Source: Isoetes taiwanensis (taxonomy: Eukaryota > Streptophyta > Lycopodiopsida > Isoetales > Isoetaceae). Taken from it: a stretch of 64,000 nt of DNA. The position numbers and the translations under genes were made by a program. How positions within the stretch are numbered: the stretch's first letter is position 1; the number at the start of each line of letters is the position of its first letter. The stretch covers positions 12,220,099 through 12,284,098 of the forward strand of contig JAJEKV010000032.1 of assembly GCA_021234155.1 (NCBI GenBank), given 5' to 3'. Under the pieces are notes generated by a model. It ran no database searches. It had not been told where the DNA came from and worked only from the letters and a program-made list of their open reading frames with translations. Positions 34,401 through 47,400 of this stretch are shown in pieces.

Positions 34401-36110
34401 AGGGTTTTGTGAAATTAAAGGTCATTACCTGCTTCGAGAGGGTGATACAACAAAAGTAATTGAACAAAATTGAACAACAAAGGGGAAAAATGTAAGCGAG
34501 AGGAAAGAGACCATTAGAAAAGAACCATAATTAACTATAAGTCCCGGATTGCCAATCAAAGCCATGTTTGTTCGATTAGGTAGTTCTTGCGAAGAGAACC
34601 ATTCAAATCTTGTAATTTAAGGGGAAACACAACACTTTCTAATTCTCTGAATAAACCTTCCATGATGATTTTTTCTTACGCTTGTCACAATTATTTCTGA
34701 GAAAATTCACGTTGCTGAAATCTTTAACATTAAGCTATAAATTCATAACCAGAATTAAGCATTTCTATTTCAAATTCAGCGGCTAGGGCAGAATATACTC
34801 TTGCGAAATAAAGAATCTGGAAAGAAAGTATTGGTTACCAATGAATTCCATAATTAGAGGATGATCACGAAGAAGAAACCCGCAGGGTAAATCTCGGGCC
34901 ATGTTTGAGGAGTGGCGAAAAATTTACATATTACATCAAAGAGCTCAGTATGAGGAATTTGTTGATCTTGCGGCCCTCTCTGAAGGGGCAGCCAGTGAAT
35001 CTCCTTCAAATTCGATCCAATTCAAGCAAAAGTTGATGAATTCAGAGAGAGAAATGCCAAGAAAAGTGTTTGAGCAGAGGAAAAATCTAGGAAAATGACA
35101 AAAAATCAAGAAAAATGGTGCGATCATTTTTTTTTTCTCTATACTATTTGAGTTACCATCTTGGGGAATTGAAGTGCATTTTATTGGATCCAATGCATAT
35201 CATGAAAAGCATTTCCAGATTCTCTATGGCATATCGAAGAAGGAGAAACATGAGTGTTGCTTCAGAGCAAAGAATGTTTATTATTAGAGCCCGCGTCGTG
35301 TCTGAGTCTAAGAATCAAAATCTCTGGATTAAGCCATGGGTTTTTGACTAAAAGAATAGATATTGTGCAAGAGTCTATTAAAGAAGTGAAGATCTGGTAG
35401 ATGCTGCTCCTCATTTAAAGTGTTGGGCAAAGAAAGAAGCGATAAGTTGGTGGGATTAAAGTCCATGACACCACCACAAGTTGTTAGCGATGAAGTTACT
35501 ATAATATGAGTATATATGTCATATAGTTTATTGACCTCTGCTTTTTTAATTATTGTTTTTCTTTGTCCTTGTCATATTGTAGGAGATTTTACCTATGGTT
35601 CTACCTGATAGGCTGCCCTCTAAAGTTTGCGAGCCTATTTTCAAATTGGCCAAGCTATGTAGGTAAGTTCATTTACAAACTTTGATTATGTAGGTGTGAT
35701 TATAGATACAAGTATATTGAAGGATGTCTCTACATTACAGATGGATATCATTAAAGATAAGATAAGATAAGATCTTCGACAAATGAAGGAGCTATCCGTT
35801 GAAGTCCTCTGCCTATTTGAGAAAGTGTTCCCAACAAGTTTCTTTCATATACAGGTGCATCTTTGCTTGTTTCAAAATCTAATACAGTTTTTTATATGTC
35901 TGATCATTATAGCAAGTGTTTCTCATAAATTTATTTGTAATAGGTACATTTGCTCGTACATTTTGCTTCCAATTACTTCAGTTTTGACCCAATAGAGTAC
36001 TTCAATGTGGCTTCCCCTAGCAGTTCGAGATTAGCGTGCGAGAAGAACTTTCGAGCGTGCCGCTTCTACAAATCCATCGTTTTTTAACCCGGATGTCACG
36101 TTAATGGTGC
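34401..36110. other. No recognisable feature
   Basis: AT-rich, without ORFs carrying motifs. A T-run at 35,128-35,137 is too short to call a retroposon tail. May include the 5' end of LINE element C. Confidence 0.4.
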
Positions 36111-36113
36111 CAT

Positions 36114-36600
36114 TTAGGTTGTCAAGATAAATAGAAAAAAGTTGAAGAAACCTTGAAAGGAACCTAAACTATCCCAGCACGGGTCATAGTTAGATCCTTT
36201 TAAAATTTTGTGTGCCATAGCAGCATTGGCTATTTCCAATTGTACCGAGGCCTTCAAATCTAGAATTTCTGGTAGAATTTGAGAGAAGACAGCCTTGTTC
36301 CTAAGCTTCCAGATTGACCATGAATACAGAACCCTTATGATACCAATGAATGAATGGCTATGATGCAAAAAGAGGAAAATATCCCCTTCATTTCTAGGGA
36401 CAAAGCCAATATAGGAAATGATCCAGTCCAAAAAGGAGCGATCCAGGGGCAAACAAAGACATGTGGAGTGGTTTTCTGGTGTCCATATCTAAGAGGACAT
36501 TGATCAGAGATTTGACTATCAAATTTGGCCCTGTATACATTCGTCCTAAGGTTCTTGTTGAGCACAAGCCACCTACAAAGAATCATTTTATTAGCACATT
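36114..36600 (-). pseudogene. 3' fragment of a second L1-type LINE
   Basis: Two overlapping minus-strand frames encode the end of ORF2: CRWLVLNKNLRTNVYRAKF, QCPLRYGHQKTTPHVFVCPW (the reverse-transcriptase-associated zinc-binding domain), APFW, then SWSIWKLRNKAVFSQ. This is separate from LINE element C, because element C's own RT lies 6 kb to the left in the wrong order to belong with it. The fragment is less damaged than element C (one phase change in about 450 bases). No poly-T is visible at its left edge. Confidence 0.8.
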
Positions 36601-37035
36601 GTAGCTTCCATAATTTCCTAATAACCTAAATTGCATTCTCTTTTGAGCTATTATACTAGCAATGATGGAAAGTAATATGAGAAAGAATGGGTATGCAAAG
36701 AAGTGGCTTGGTAAGTAGGAATAATGTCAAAGTTAATGTGCAGCATAAATTGGTAAAAGCTTGGGACAAAGATGAATTTCAATGACAACATGGAGTTTAC
36801 CCCTTCATGGCAGGGATGTTGATCCATTGAATGTAGCAACAGAGATCATGAAATCTGTGGTGCCATCCTATTGAGCTTCGATCATATCTTTGAAGTGCTA
36901 GGATAACATTGGTGAAGCCGATGAGTGCATTTATTCGGTTGCCAAGAAGGATGTAAAAGGCGGTTGAAGGCTTGTGGCAATGCTACAAACATATGTATGT
37001 GATACGTAGTACTACTCCGTTAATACATCATACAC

Positions 37036-37300
37036 TGCGAGAAAAGGTCTACAAAATCTATTCATGTATCTTAAAATATATGTATGATACATGGGTGTCA
37101 TACCTATGTACCTAACATCGAGAAGGTGTATGATCACAGAGTAAATATGTTTTCTAAAAATATTTCATGGTGTACACATCATATATGATATAGAGTCTTG
37201 TACTGCGTGTATACAACCATGCATAAAAACAGTTTCATTATTTATGGACTTTCCACAAGTCCACAAATATCTCAAATGATCGTAGGTCGTAAAAATATAG
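37036..37300 (+). repeat. Possible CACTA terminal end
   Basis: CACTGCGAGAAAA at 37,036 resembles the terminal inverted repeat of CACTA elements (CACTA followed by GAAAA). Downstream are short inverted motifs such as GTATGATACATGGGTGTCAT near 37,082-37,105, as in subterminal regions. The partner end was not found. Confidence 0.35.
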
Positions 37301-38450
37301 AATTTATTTTGTTGAAAATGGTGACATGAGTTAATATAAAGTCTTAGGGTGAAGTGACATGGTAGTGGAAGCCAAGAGGCGAATTTTAGATTTCGTCATT
37401 TCTTGTTATTAAAATGAGCCTGATTTGAGTCGTGCAGAAGTAGGTGAAATGGGAATCCCTTCATCGATCTCTTCATTGTCTCTTCATTTCAATCTCTTCG
37501 TTACCCAGAAGCACCTTCATTCGAGTCTCTTAGATTCATTTCGGGTCCTTTCAGATATTAATTAGGCAATGAGACATGGACTCACCACCATCAGAAATAA
37601 GTCTCATATTAGTGAGGCAATCTTAGCCCATCTTGAATCAGTTGCGGTGGAGGTACAAGCGAGATGAACGGAAGGCAGAAGAGAAGTTAGTGCCCAATTC
37701 AGCTCCTCGGTAGGGTGGAGCTGGAGGCACGCCTCGCATATCATTGGCTTATTTGTATTTCACGAGGCAAAGCGAAAAGGCAAAATGGAAGACGTTTGGA
37801 TGCACAACGCGTTCGAGCCTACGTTTAAGAAGCTTTACAAGCAAAGTAGACAACCGAAGGTTTGGTAACCAAGCTGCGTCGTCGTGATGGTCACTCTCTC
37901 AAAGGCTTGGATGGTACGGATAAAAGATCACGGTCGAAGTCATGTTTGATGAGTTCGATCACGGGGGATCTTATTGAGTTAGGCGGGCATTGACTGAAGC
38001 TTTGGTCTTTTATATTATATGTTGTATTATCTAGTATATTTGTGTTGAATTAGCCATGTAAATTGTAAGACATATGTATTTTCTTTATGTAAAAGAATAC
38101 CAAAGCTGTTGGTTAATTAATATTGAAAGCTCTTGGAAAGTAATACATAAAAATGGGCATGTATTTGTTTTCTTGGTTCATGTACATAAATTTATTTTAT
38201 TCAAGTTGACTCTAAAACATATACATTGAGGAGAATTCTGAGAGGGTCTTGAAATTGAGGCAGCCCAATTTACACCCTTGTGGTAGCAAAGCGGATCTTA
38301 TGGCAACATAAAATGCTTAAGGGTCATCCACCCCGCCCGGTGACATAGCGGTGTGACCAACTTCACTTTGTTCTCCCCTCACACAATGCTTGGCTTCCAG
38401 GAGCTCCATCTGGGCGAGGGAATTCTTCCATTTGGTTAGTGTAAGCGTCA
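37300..38450. other. No recognisable feature
   Basis: Mixed-composition sequence. A short plus-strand stretch at about 37,560-37,900 reads KRQNGRRLDAQRVRAYV-like basic peptide without family resemblance. Nothing else is supported. Confidence 0.35.
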
Positions 38451-38454
38451 TCCA

Positions 38455-38585
38455 CCCTCATTCTCAACCTCCTTCTCAACCTCATCGTCCTCTTCAACCT
38501 CATCGTCCTTCTCAACTTCCTCGTCTTTCTCAGCCTCATTCTCCTTCTCAACCTCAAGCTCCTTTTCAACCCCAACCCCAACCTC
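38455..38585. repeat. Pyrimidine-rich minisatellite (about 18-bp unit)
   Basis: Seven or so imperfect copies of a CCTCATTCTCAA-type unit, giving Leu/Ser-rich or Arg-rich translations on the two strands (for example MRLRKTRKLRRTMRLKRTMR on the minus). The apparent ORFs on both strands are products of the repeat. Confidence 0.8.
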
Positions 38586-38599
38586 ATATCTTGCTCTAA

Positions 38600-40425
38600 T
38601 GCTAGTGGGTCCTGGAGTTGACTTCTTGTCTCGGTATGAGAAAGGTTCTTGATCCTTAGAGGAGTAGGCTGCGTAAACTTAGGCTACCCTCTGACCACAT
38701 CTTAGGTGCACACTAGTGTAGTGCAGCCAAAGCATTAATATTCTTCTTCTTCTTTCTGAAGAAAGACATGTCGCTGCTCCAAAACACGCCATCTTTCTCA
38801 AATAGTGCGTGACAAAATCCTTAGACATCCAGGAGAGTGGATTGCAACTCTGCCTTGTTTGTCGGGGAATGGATGAGGAGGTGGAGTAGTGAGTGGAAAT
38901 CTTGTCGATGTCTTGGAGACATTTGCTTTCTTTTCCCTCTGTATTTTTTGCAAAGCGGGCTCGATTTCTTCTCGTCCGGCGTGCCGAGTTGATTAAAATC
39001 TGAACAAGTTTAAGGCATGATGTAATCTCAAGGCGTGGCATGCGCCCTTTAAAGGCTGCCGCGGCTAAATGATCCTCGAGAAGAAATCGAGGACAACTTT
39101 GCAGCCCTCTAGCGCAAATTTACGTACTAGGTATGTGCATGTCTGGAATCCAATTGATGTGGCATAAGAGCACCAGCCTCTAGCAGCACTCTTACATCAC
39201 CCAAAGGTCGATACAACCCGATTATGTTGAAGGAATGTAGACAACGTTATAAAGTGATATTGAAAAGAAATGGGCGAGACACAAGTTTAAACCATGTTAC
39301 TGCTTTACTCGCGATGAGGGAGGAGTTCTTCTCCTATGTCCTCCTTCTTTCAAGTGATCGCGAGGAAGCCGCCATACTTTTGAGGATGGTCTTTGAAGCA
39401 TAGATTTAGAGGTCTCTCTCATGCATAGGAGAGCATTTGCTTGATCTACGGCCCATACATTGCAGGAACAAGAGTGCGCATTTCCTTGAACCACGAGAGG
39501 AAGGGTTTCTCTTTTTGGGATCTTGGAATGCGGCTCCCACCCATACAGAATATCTCGAGTCTATAGATCTTCATGAGGTGGACAAGCACTCCACTTTCCA
39601 ACAGCGATACGGGCTGATAAAATCGTGATCCAATACATAAGATTCTTTGAGTACGGTGAGTACAGGCGATGCGGTCCAGAACTACGGTATTCTTCCATGC
39701 TCCATTTCTTGATATTTACGAAATCACATCGATAAAGCGGCGGTATTGACCACATCAAGTGACATCCCTAGAGGGGCCCGACGGTAGCATTTGAGATGAT
39801 TTAGATCCCTCTTCCCTTAGGTCCACGAGGTATTCATTAACCTTTAGGATAAGAGCCTTTGGAAGGTTAAGCTTTTACGCCTCCTTGCTGACTATCAACC
39901 CAATCACCCACCTTTGTTGGCGAACATTAACATCAAATTTTAGTGAATATTGGATGAATTTCGCAAATACGCCATGTTGTCAACACGAGCTTCTTTGCAT
40001 GCGGATATTTAAAGGAGTGCGGCTCGTGCCAATCTTCTTGATTCCCCCCACCGCAGTTTTTATGACCGCGCCTTCGGTGTAGTTTTTGGTGGTCTTGATG
40101 TGGTGCACATTAGCGATCTCTACGTCAGCAGTCTTTGCAAATCCATTGGTCATGGACTTTAAAGATTAAACTTATTACGTGAACATTCTCGGCCGGTCCT
40201 TAACCACTATCGTTTCACCTAATTAGGTCTTTTTTAGTTGGTCTTCGCATGGTACCAAATGAGTACTCGAGCACATATTCCAGGGTAGCGTCATCCAAGT
40301 ATCACGAAATGTCGTAATCTTGCATGCTAAGTTTCTTCAAAGTGCAGCGGCTATAGCGAGCCAATCTGCACAACATAGTAAACTTAGCATATTTGGAAAT
40401 TATATGAGATTACTCAAAAATTGAG
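38600..40425. other. No recognisable gene
   Basis: Short frames on both strands (for example 38,679-39,041 minus, 120 codons, Arg/Ser-rich) have no motif I recognise. A minus-strand segment near 39,850-39,760 reads NEYLVDLREEGSKSSQMLPS but cannot be extended. Confidence 0.35.
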
Positions 40426-40429
40426 CAAT

Positions 40430-40770
40430 GCACAACATGCAATGCACATGGGGGCAATGCACATGGGGGCCATCCCAGGGTGGTAGCCCAATTTGATAGT
40501 AGGGGATGCAATCTAACATCTTGAGTGCACAGGGAGGCATCAAATTGACAGCCAATTTGATATGAGGAGATCTTGAGGCTAATATCTTGAGTGAACATGG
40601 GGCATCCCAAATTTGACCTTAATTTGATATCGAGGAGATCTTGAGGCTAACATCTTGAGTGAACATGGGGGCATCAGGTGAGCATGGTGATATCAAGAAG
40701 ATCTCGGGAGGCTAACATCTTGAGTGAACATGGGGACATCCCAAATTGAGCAGCCCAATTTGATGAAATA
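40430..40770. repeat. Minisatellite 1, 65-68 bp unit, four copies
   Basis: TTGAGTG recurs at 40,521, 40,587, 40,655 and about 40,720. The unit is roughly AACATCTTGAGTGAACATGG, GGGCATCCCAAATTG, AGCCCAATTTGATAT, AGGAGATCTTGAGGCT, with a palindromic CCCAAATTGagcaGCCCAATTT core. Confidence 0.85.
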
Positions 40771-42055
40771 TCTTGCATAAGACAAATTGGAAGTGACTTA
40801 TATTATGGCTATCTTGGATGATCCACTGGCACCTTTCTTGACTTTCGAGGAGAATGCCCATTGATTCATGGTGCTTTGTATTTGCTTTCGAAGTAAACAT
40901 CGTGGGAATGGTATTCTTGGTGATATCGTTGCTCTCTGGCTGACCTTTACATATTTAGTTGGAGTAAGATTCCTGCTAGCCGCAGCGACATTTTCTTTTA
41001 AGTAGAAGAAGAAGATAAAGTTCTTTCAAATGAAGGCCTTCTGGCGGCCATTCCAGGGGCTTTGATTAACAAATTTGCGTAGTAGTGTGATTGCCATTTA
41101 CTATCAGAATTCTACATTGTCAAATCGGCCTTCTTCCCTTGATTTTCGCCCGGATGTACGGATCAAAGGTAACATCCGCTGGGTGGATGCATGCGGACGA
41201 TAATAAATGATTCTGTAGTGTATATCACATGTTGAATTACAAATTAAATGTTTTGCGAGGTGCTTGATGCATTTTAAATATATCTACCTCATGTTGAATT
41301 CAACTCCAAGAGGATAGATCCTTTCCATGTTTAATGTTGATCAATGTCGCTTTGGCTGGCCGACTCCGATGCGCTCTGGGTCAAAGGCCCATTTAGATGT
41401 CGAACACTTAACAATTTGCACATCATCTTCACGTAGGCTTTGTCACCGATCTCCTCCCCCATCGGATCCACGACATGGATACAGAACGATTATTGTCTGA
41501 CATTTTCTTAGGCGAGGAAGCTATTGCACCGTCTTGGAAACTTCGTTTTAAGTGCCGCTGCTTTTACGGTGGGAATTTGCTCGGATACTGCTCAAGTCGA
41601 GACTCACGTGATCTTCTTGGCATACCAAGGAGAATGAGTTTGGCGTTAGTGTTTACGATCTTTCTAAAGTCTATCGTTGGCAACCTCGGTGCTCCGCAGT
41701 CATATCAATTGCTATACCGGCGTGCATTGTCCTCCAAATCGGACTCGGCAAAGTACAACCTGCAGATCCTTTGAGATGATTTATTGCTAGAGCGGAAGTG
41801 GATTGGGTCTACCTCCATGCACCATGAAAACTTATCGGCTAAAGGAGTCAGCAGCTGCAGGGCGGCTTGATACCATTGGCCCGAATGCACCGACTAAATG
41901 TCCTTTGCTGCGAAAATGCGATATGCCAAGGGGCTAGATCGGTACTGCACGTCGCGGTTTGTTTAGTTACGGCCATGGAGTCTTTGCATAACATCGATCA
42001 TTAATCCCGTGTAGTGGTGTACAGCATTAAAACATAAGGTAAGGGATGCCCCATA
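40771..42055. other. No recognisable gene
   Basis: A plus-strand frame at 41,475-41,774 (99 codons, MDTERLLSDIFLGEEAIAPS) is the longest; no domain recognised and no conserved neighbours. Confidence 0.35.
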
Positions 42056-42600
42056 TAGAGGTTTCAAAACACGAAAAGAAGCGAGAAGTGACAAATTGAG
42101 CTGATTTACACACGAGGAGTATGGAGAAACACGGAAAGAGGCAAGAGGGTGCCAGGTGAGCCACGAATTTGCCCCTAAGAGGTTGGAATCACGGAAAGAG
42201 GCAAGAGGACATCAAATTGAGCCTTGAATTTGCCCCGAAAGAGGTTTGAAAACGCGGAAGAGCCAGCGAGCTGGTGAAGCTGCTTAATTTGCCCCAGAGA
42301 ATAGAATAGAATAAGGTTTGAAACGGAAGAGCCAAGGCGGTTGCCCAAATTGAGCCGCTTGGTGCCACCCGAAGGAGGAAGGTAAATGGAGCGAGGAAAT
42401 AAGGGGTTTCAAATTGGAAGCCCCCACAAAGGAAGTTTGAAAGCATGGAAGAGCCAGAGTGTGCCAAATTGAGGCCCGCAATTTGCCACGGTATGGAGCT
42501 TACGCGAATGTAAAGAGGTTGCCAAATTGGGCAGCCCAATTAACCGCAGGAAGAGGTTTGGAATAACGGAAGGGCAAGAGGACATCAAAGCGGGCTCTTG
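42056..42600. repeat. Minisatellite 2, about 60-69 bp unit
   Basis: CGGAA(A)GAG recurs at 42,132, 42,192, 42,255 and 42,324, then more irregularly to about 42,570. The unit carries GAGGTTTGAA, CGGAAAGAGGCAAGAGG and a CAAATTGAGC-x-GAATTTGCCCC core related to minisatellite 1. Confidence 0.8.
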
Positions 42601-43860
42601 CCCGATTTTACAAAGTGGGGTTTAGAGGCATGAAAGCAGCTTTTTCGTACCCTTGGTGTGTGGAAACATGGGGGAAACAACTTTTGTGGTGCCGAAGATC
42701 CGATGTGAGGGTGGCAGTGCGAAGGAGGAAGCGACTTTTCAGGGTACTTGGTAACAACCGAAGGCCGAGGAGGTCGCGGGAGGAGTTCGAAGCATAGAAA
42801 CGCGAAGGTGCATGTAAGATAGGCTGACTGTATGGCCCGGTGACTTATCGCGCACTAATATAATAGAAAACTAAAGCTGAGGAGCGAAAAGCGATGCCTT
42901 TTCACACTCCCTTGAGAGATTCGGCGTTCCATCAAGCTTGATGGCTTGGATGCCGAAACTTGGTAGAAGATGAAACTGGCGCCAATCACTTTGAAACTGA
43001 CGAGCGTGATCCTCGGAAGAGAAGACTACGGGCAAGTGTTGGCGGAAAGGAATGAATAAGGCAAGCGAAAGGAGATGAAGCGTCTGCAATTGAATGATAA
43101 ATTGGCGACCATGCAAATGGTGAGGCAAAACATAGACCTTTTTAACTAAATATAGACCATAAGAATAAACAATAAAATAGACTTTTGCAATAAATGTGCG
43201 CACAAACATTGATAGGATTTTTTAAATTAATGTAGGCGTGTGATTTTTAAATTAATGCTGGAGCTTGTTCGCGGTATTTCGAATTTGAATTTAAAATTAA
43301 ATTGTTGCATTACAGCCCTCGATTTTGATTTTAAAATTAGAATTGAATTTACACGGAGAACATTTGAATTTTTAAGTACTCTGGAAGCAGCCATTTCAAT
43401 TTCTCTCCAGTCTTGGCTGACTACTTGTTGGATGGTATTAGCTAGAAGGGTAAAATTCTTCGGTTATGGAACATTCTTTTTGCCACTTTCAGGTTGCATC
43501 TTGTTGATATTGTGATGCAGTTAGTATAGAACATTATTGATGAGAAGATTATTTGATGCGATAAATTTAATTTGAGAGAGATGCATGTCGGTCCCCTAGC
43601 AAGCGTGTAGCCTAGATTTAAATGGAATTGTTAGCATAGAAAGTACATCTGATTTACACCTTAATTTAGACACCCAGGAGGGTAGATCTGGCTAATTTAT
43701 ATTCCATTTGCGGGTTAGCAAATCAGTTCTTTGTCAATTTCATACCAGGGGTGAATCTACCCCAACATCGATGTCTGAAGTGCTAGGATAAGGTGCCGGT
43801 TTGACTTCTGGTAACTATGTGGGCGGAGATAGACCTCTGAGTAACTATGTATCATTCATG
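42601..43860. other. No recognisable gene
   Basis: Includes an AT-rich, ATTTAAAATTAA-type stretch at 43,205-43,400 and short frames without motifs. Confidence 0.35.
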
Positions 43861-43864
43861 TATA

Positions 43865-44450
43865 CGTGGTAGCAAATTGGTGCCCAATTACAGCTATAAG
43901 AACCACTTCTAGTAGGAGCAAATTGAGCCGCCCAATTTCACTGCTAAGGAACACTACAATTTAGCAAATTAGTGGTGCTTGAATTTCAATTATAAGGACC
44001 ATTACTGTAGAAGCAAATTGAGTCGGCCCAATTTCATCTATAGGGCGACTACAACGGGGAACAAATTGGTAGTTGCCCAATTTCACGGATGAGGACTACT
44101 ACAACGAGGGGACGAGTGGAAACCCGTTTCTAGCTACTGATGACCACTACAACAGAACCGTGGTAGGGTGCCCAATTCCACCTGCCAATGACCACTACAG
44201 CGGGGAGCAAATGGTAGTTGCCCAATTTCAGCGCTAAGGACCACTACAGCGAGGGAGCAAATTGAGCCACCCAATTTCACACGCCAAGGCGACTTCTAGC
44301 GGGGAGCAAATCGGTGGTGCCCAATTTCACCAGCAGGAGCATTTTACCTCTGGGGGAGCAAATTGAGTAATTTCACACTAAAGGACCATTGCTTGAGGGA
44401 ACAAGTGGGGCAGCCAATTTCTGACTAGGGACCATCTTCTGATTCATTTT
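43865..44450. repeat. Minisatellite 3, 46-50 bp unit, about 12 copies
   Basis: GGGAGCAAATTG, AGCCGCCCAATTTCA and CTAAGGACCACTACAGCG recur from 43,871 (43,871, 43,917, 43,963, 44,012, 44,060 ...). Alternate units end the palindrome as CAAATTGAGCCGCCCAATTT or CAAATTGGTAGTTGCCCAAT, suggesting a higher-order dimer of about 95 bp. Confidence 0.88.
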
Positions 44451-47400
44451 TTGTGCAGGATGTGTACCTATTCAAAGGCCGTTGGAGAGTTGCCAAAGGA
44501 GCTATAGGAGCGGGGCGATGCATTTAAAGACATCGGATGGACTTGTAGTGTTGGTGTTCTAGGCATTGTTTGAGGGCATCATGTTCTGTTGGTCTATCCG
44601 TTCGAGAGACTTTAGGTGAGGCCCTGGGTTTCCCTTCATTTCTGGAGGAAAGTGATATTTCCGACTCAATATGGAGTGAATGATACCATCGACATCAAAG
44701 GCGGTAGGAAACCTTGAGAGAGACACTATGTAGCTAACTAGAGTCACCCTCTGGGCCCATTGCGAAATTTTCACTCTTGTGCTGCTTTCAGCGTAATGCG
44801 ATTATGTGACCCGGTTCTTGGATACCAGGGCCGTGGGGTGTCTATTCTTTGAGACTTTCCCCTCCGGCGAGATGAACTTTCGATGCTCGAGGCATGTTTA
44901 ATGGCAGTACCTAAGCGGGCATACTTTTGAGGTGGAATAATAATCTAGTTAGGGTTTGTAGGGTGCAGAAGGTGTCCAGAGATTTTTAAGTCTTGACACC
45001 GGTGGAACAGCATGATTGACGTCGAGCAGGGGGTAACGGAGCTTGAGAAGCATCCAGCGATGCAGTAAATATACCTTCCATTTCATTCGATAAAGCATCA
45101 AAGCCTCAAAGATGGGTCATTTAACAACCAATGAAATAATCTTGAGGTATAGGAAGACCATGTGTTTGCAAGCGAAGATGTTGTAGAAATTCGGTGGGGA
45201 TCAAGCTATAAACCGCGAAAGAGTTTCTTTGCCATGAAATCAGTAGCCGGACCACTTTTGTGTATGATATGTTAGGCAACAATGGAAGGGGTGCAGAATT
45301 TTTGTCGGCTAGTCTTGCCAAATTAGGTGTCAGGAAGGCTTGGTGCACGGGTCTTGGGATTTCAGAAATTCGAGGGGTATCTCAAGTGGAAGGAGCCTGA
45401 ATTCCGCTCCAGAGTTGCTTTCCCCTAGAAATTTGAGCATGGCAAGATTCGGAGTTGATGAAGCGCGTCTTGGCGACCTTGGCTTCACATACATTTCCAT
45501 GTTTGTGAAGGAAAATTGTGAATCCTTACCTCACGCGTGGGAGGAATGATGATGGGATTGAAAAAGCGTGAGAGTTGCACGCTATGTTTACGAACCCCTG
45601 CATTCTCGAAGGAAGTCAAGCAGAGTGATGGCACTCCACGGTGAAGGTGTCTCAAAACGGAGTTTCATAGAGCGTGGAGGCAGTAGCTTCAAGGGCCCGT
45701 CGATGTGCTAAAGAAGATTGCGTGCTCAAGTGTGACACTTAGAACATCCATACCAGTGTAGAGACCAGGATGAGGCTGAAGGAGGAGAATGTGCATGATG
45801 GAGAGGGCACATAGACTAGAAGCGACCAATCATATGGCACCCGATCTTGGTCCATTTGTTATCCGAGGGCATCCCTGAGACTATGTATGTATCATTCCAC
45901 GACAAAATGGATGGGGGCAAAAACTATGATTCCAAAGTTGCTACAATCCATTGAAGTCCCTTTGGAGACTAGACTAAGCTAAAACTTCATTGTAGTGCAC
46001 TTACCCACGGCCATGGGAGAGGGTCCTATGGAAATTTTGCTTTGGATACGTGGTGGGCGACTCCCAACTTCCATTAGGTTCCTTGAATGAGTATTTTGAA
46101 AGGTTGGAGCTGCCTAGTAATGGGGTTTACATGGGAGCCATCTTGCATTTAATAAGTGTGAGTCCAGTTAAGGCAAGAGGGCCTTCACGGCGAGAGCACC
46201 ACCGGCGCTAAGCGTCCAAGTTGTCGCTTCTCGGCAAGAGAACCTCCCGTTGCCCTCCCTCAAGCGGAGGGACCCTCATTCGGTACCTCCCTGCTTAAAT
46301 TAATGTTGCAACTAGACAATGCTCTGGACAAAACAAAATGAGTATGTATTCTCATATCTTTCATACCTTATATCTAGGTGTTTTTGGGGAGATTGAGTTA
46401 GGTTTTATGATGCTGGCCATACACACATGATGATATAGAGTCACTATGTTTGGTAATTTTCATCTACCACCCAGCAGAAGAAAATTCCGAGTGCTAACCA
46501 TGCCAGAATTGGTTGTATGAATTTCATCGTGCAATCCCCGAACATACGATTATCTTATTTGATAGGGTTCAGTTGGAAGGTTTCATGAAGGAATTATAAT
46601 CACACGAGTGGGAAGATAGATTGACATTCATTGGATTTATTTTCTTTGCTGAATAAGAATGTGGAAAGAAGGAGAGGATGGAAAACCTCTAATGCCATCG
46701 GAAATCGAAGATGTTAGCACCTAAGACCTACGGTGAAAGACATTGGTCAGCTCGAAGCGATTATCCATAAGCATATCCTCCATTAGATTACAGCATGCAC
46801 CGACCAACAAGAAGGGGCACACCGAGGCAATGATACTCTGACTGAATTCTGGCTGACAATTGAATGTGGATGGGACTCTTGCGACATCAGGTAGCATCAC
46901 CAGCGTGGGAGGTCCTTCCCGAGGGACTTTTTGGTAGCACTAGGCAAGATAGACTTGACATACGATGTGGTGGGCTGTGGTAGAGGGAGCCAATTACGAC
47001 AACCTCCACCTTATGTTAGTCCATTTGAAGGATAAGCCCATGCAGAGTCAATCCATTCAAGGATTTGAAGGAAGGGCATGTTTATGTTAGCGCGCCACGA
47101 TGATGTCTTATTGCCCAACATGGCTGGGTATGCTCTGGAGGAACCCCAAATGGATGATAAAGAAGACAACTTGAGGACTATCGAGGTCACTTGGTGGGAA
47201 CATCCACGGTAGGAACAGTGTTCCCAAGCCAACTATGTCAATTATTTGGAAGAAGAGATGGAAGTAGGCGGTACTGGTGGCCGCATTGGGATAGAGAGTA
47301 TAATCCACAGCAGGAGTCAACCAGAAAGGATAAAGAAGAAGCTACCAAACCTTTACATCCAAAGATTCCCTCAGCTTGTTGCGAGCATATCGGCACTTGT

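Noticed and set aside
38363-38599. Arg-rich (minus) and Ser/Pro-rich (plus) proteins
   Set aside because: Both translate a pyrimidine-rich minisatellite; opposite-strand open frames come from repeat periodicity.
40430-44450. CRISPR-like array
   Set aside because: Units are contiguous imperfect tandem repeats without unique spacers of constant length, and the surrounding DNA is plant-type.
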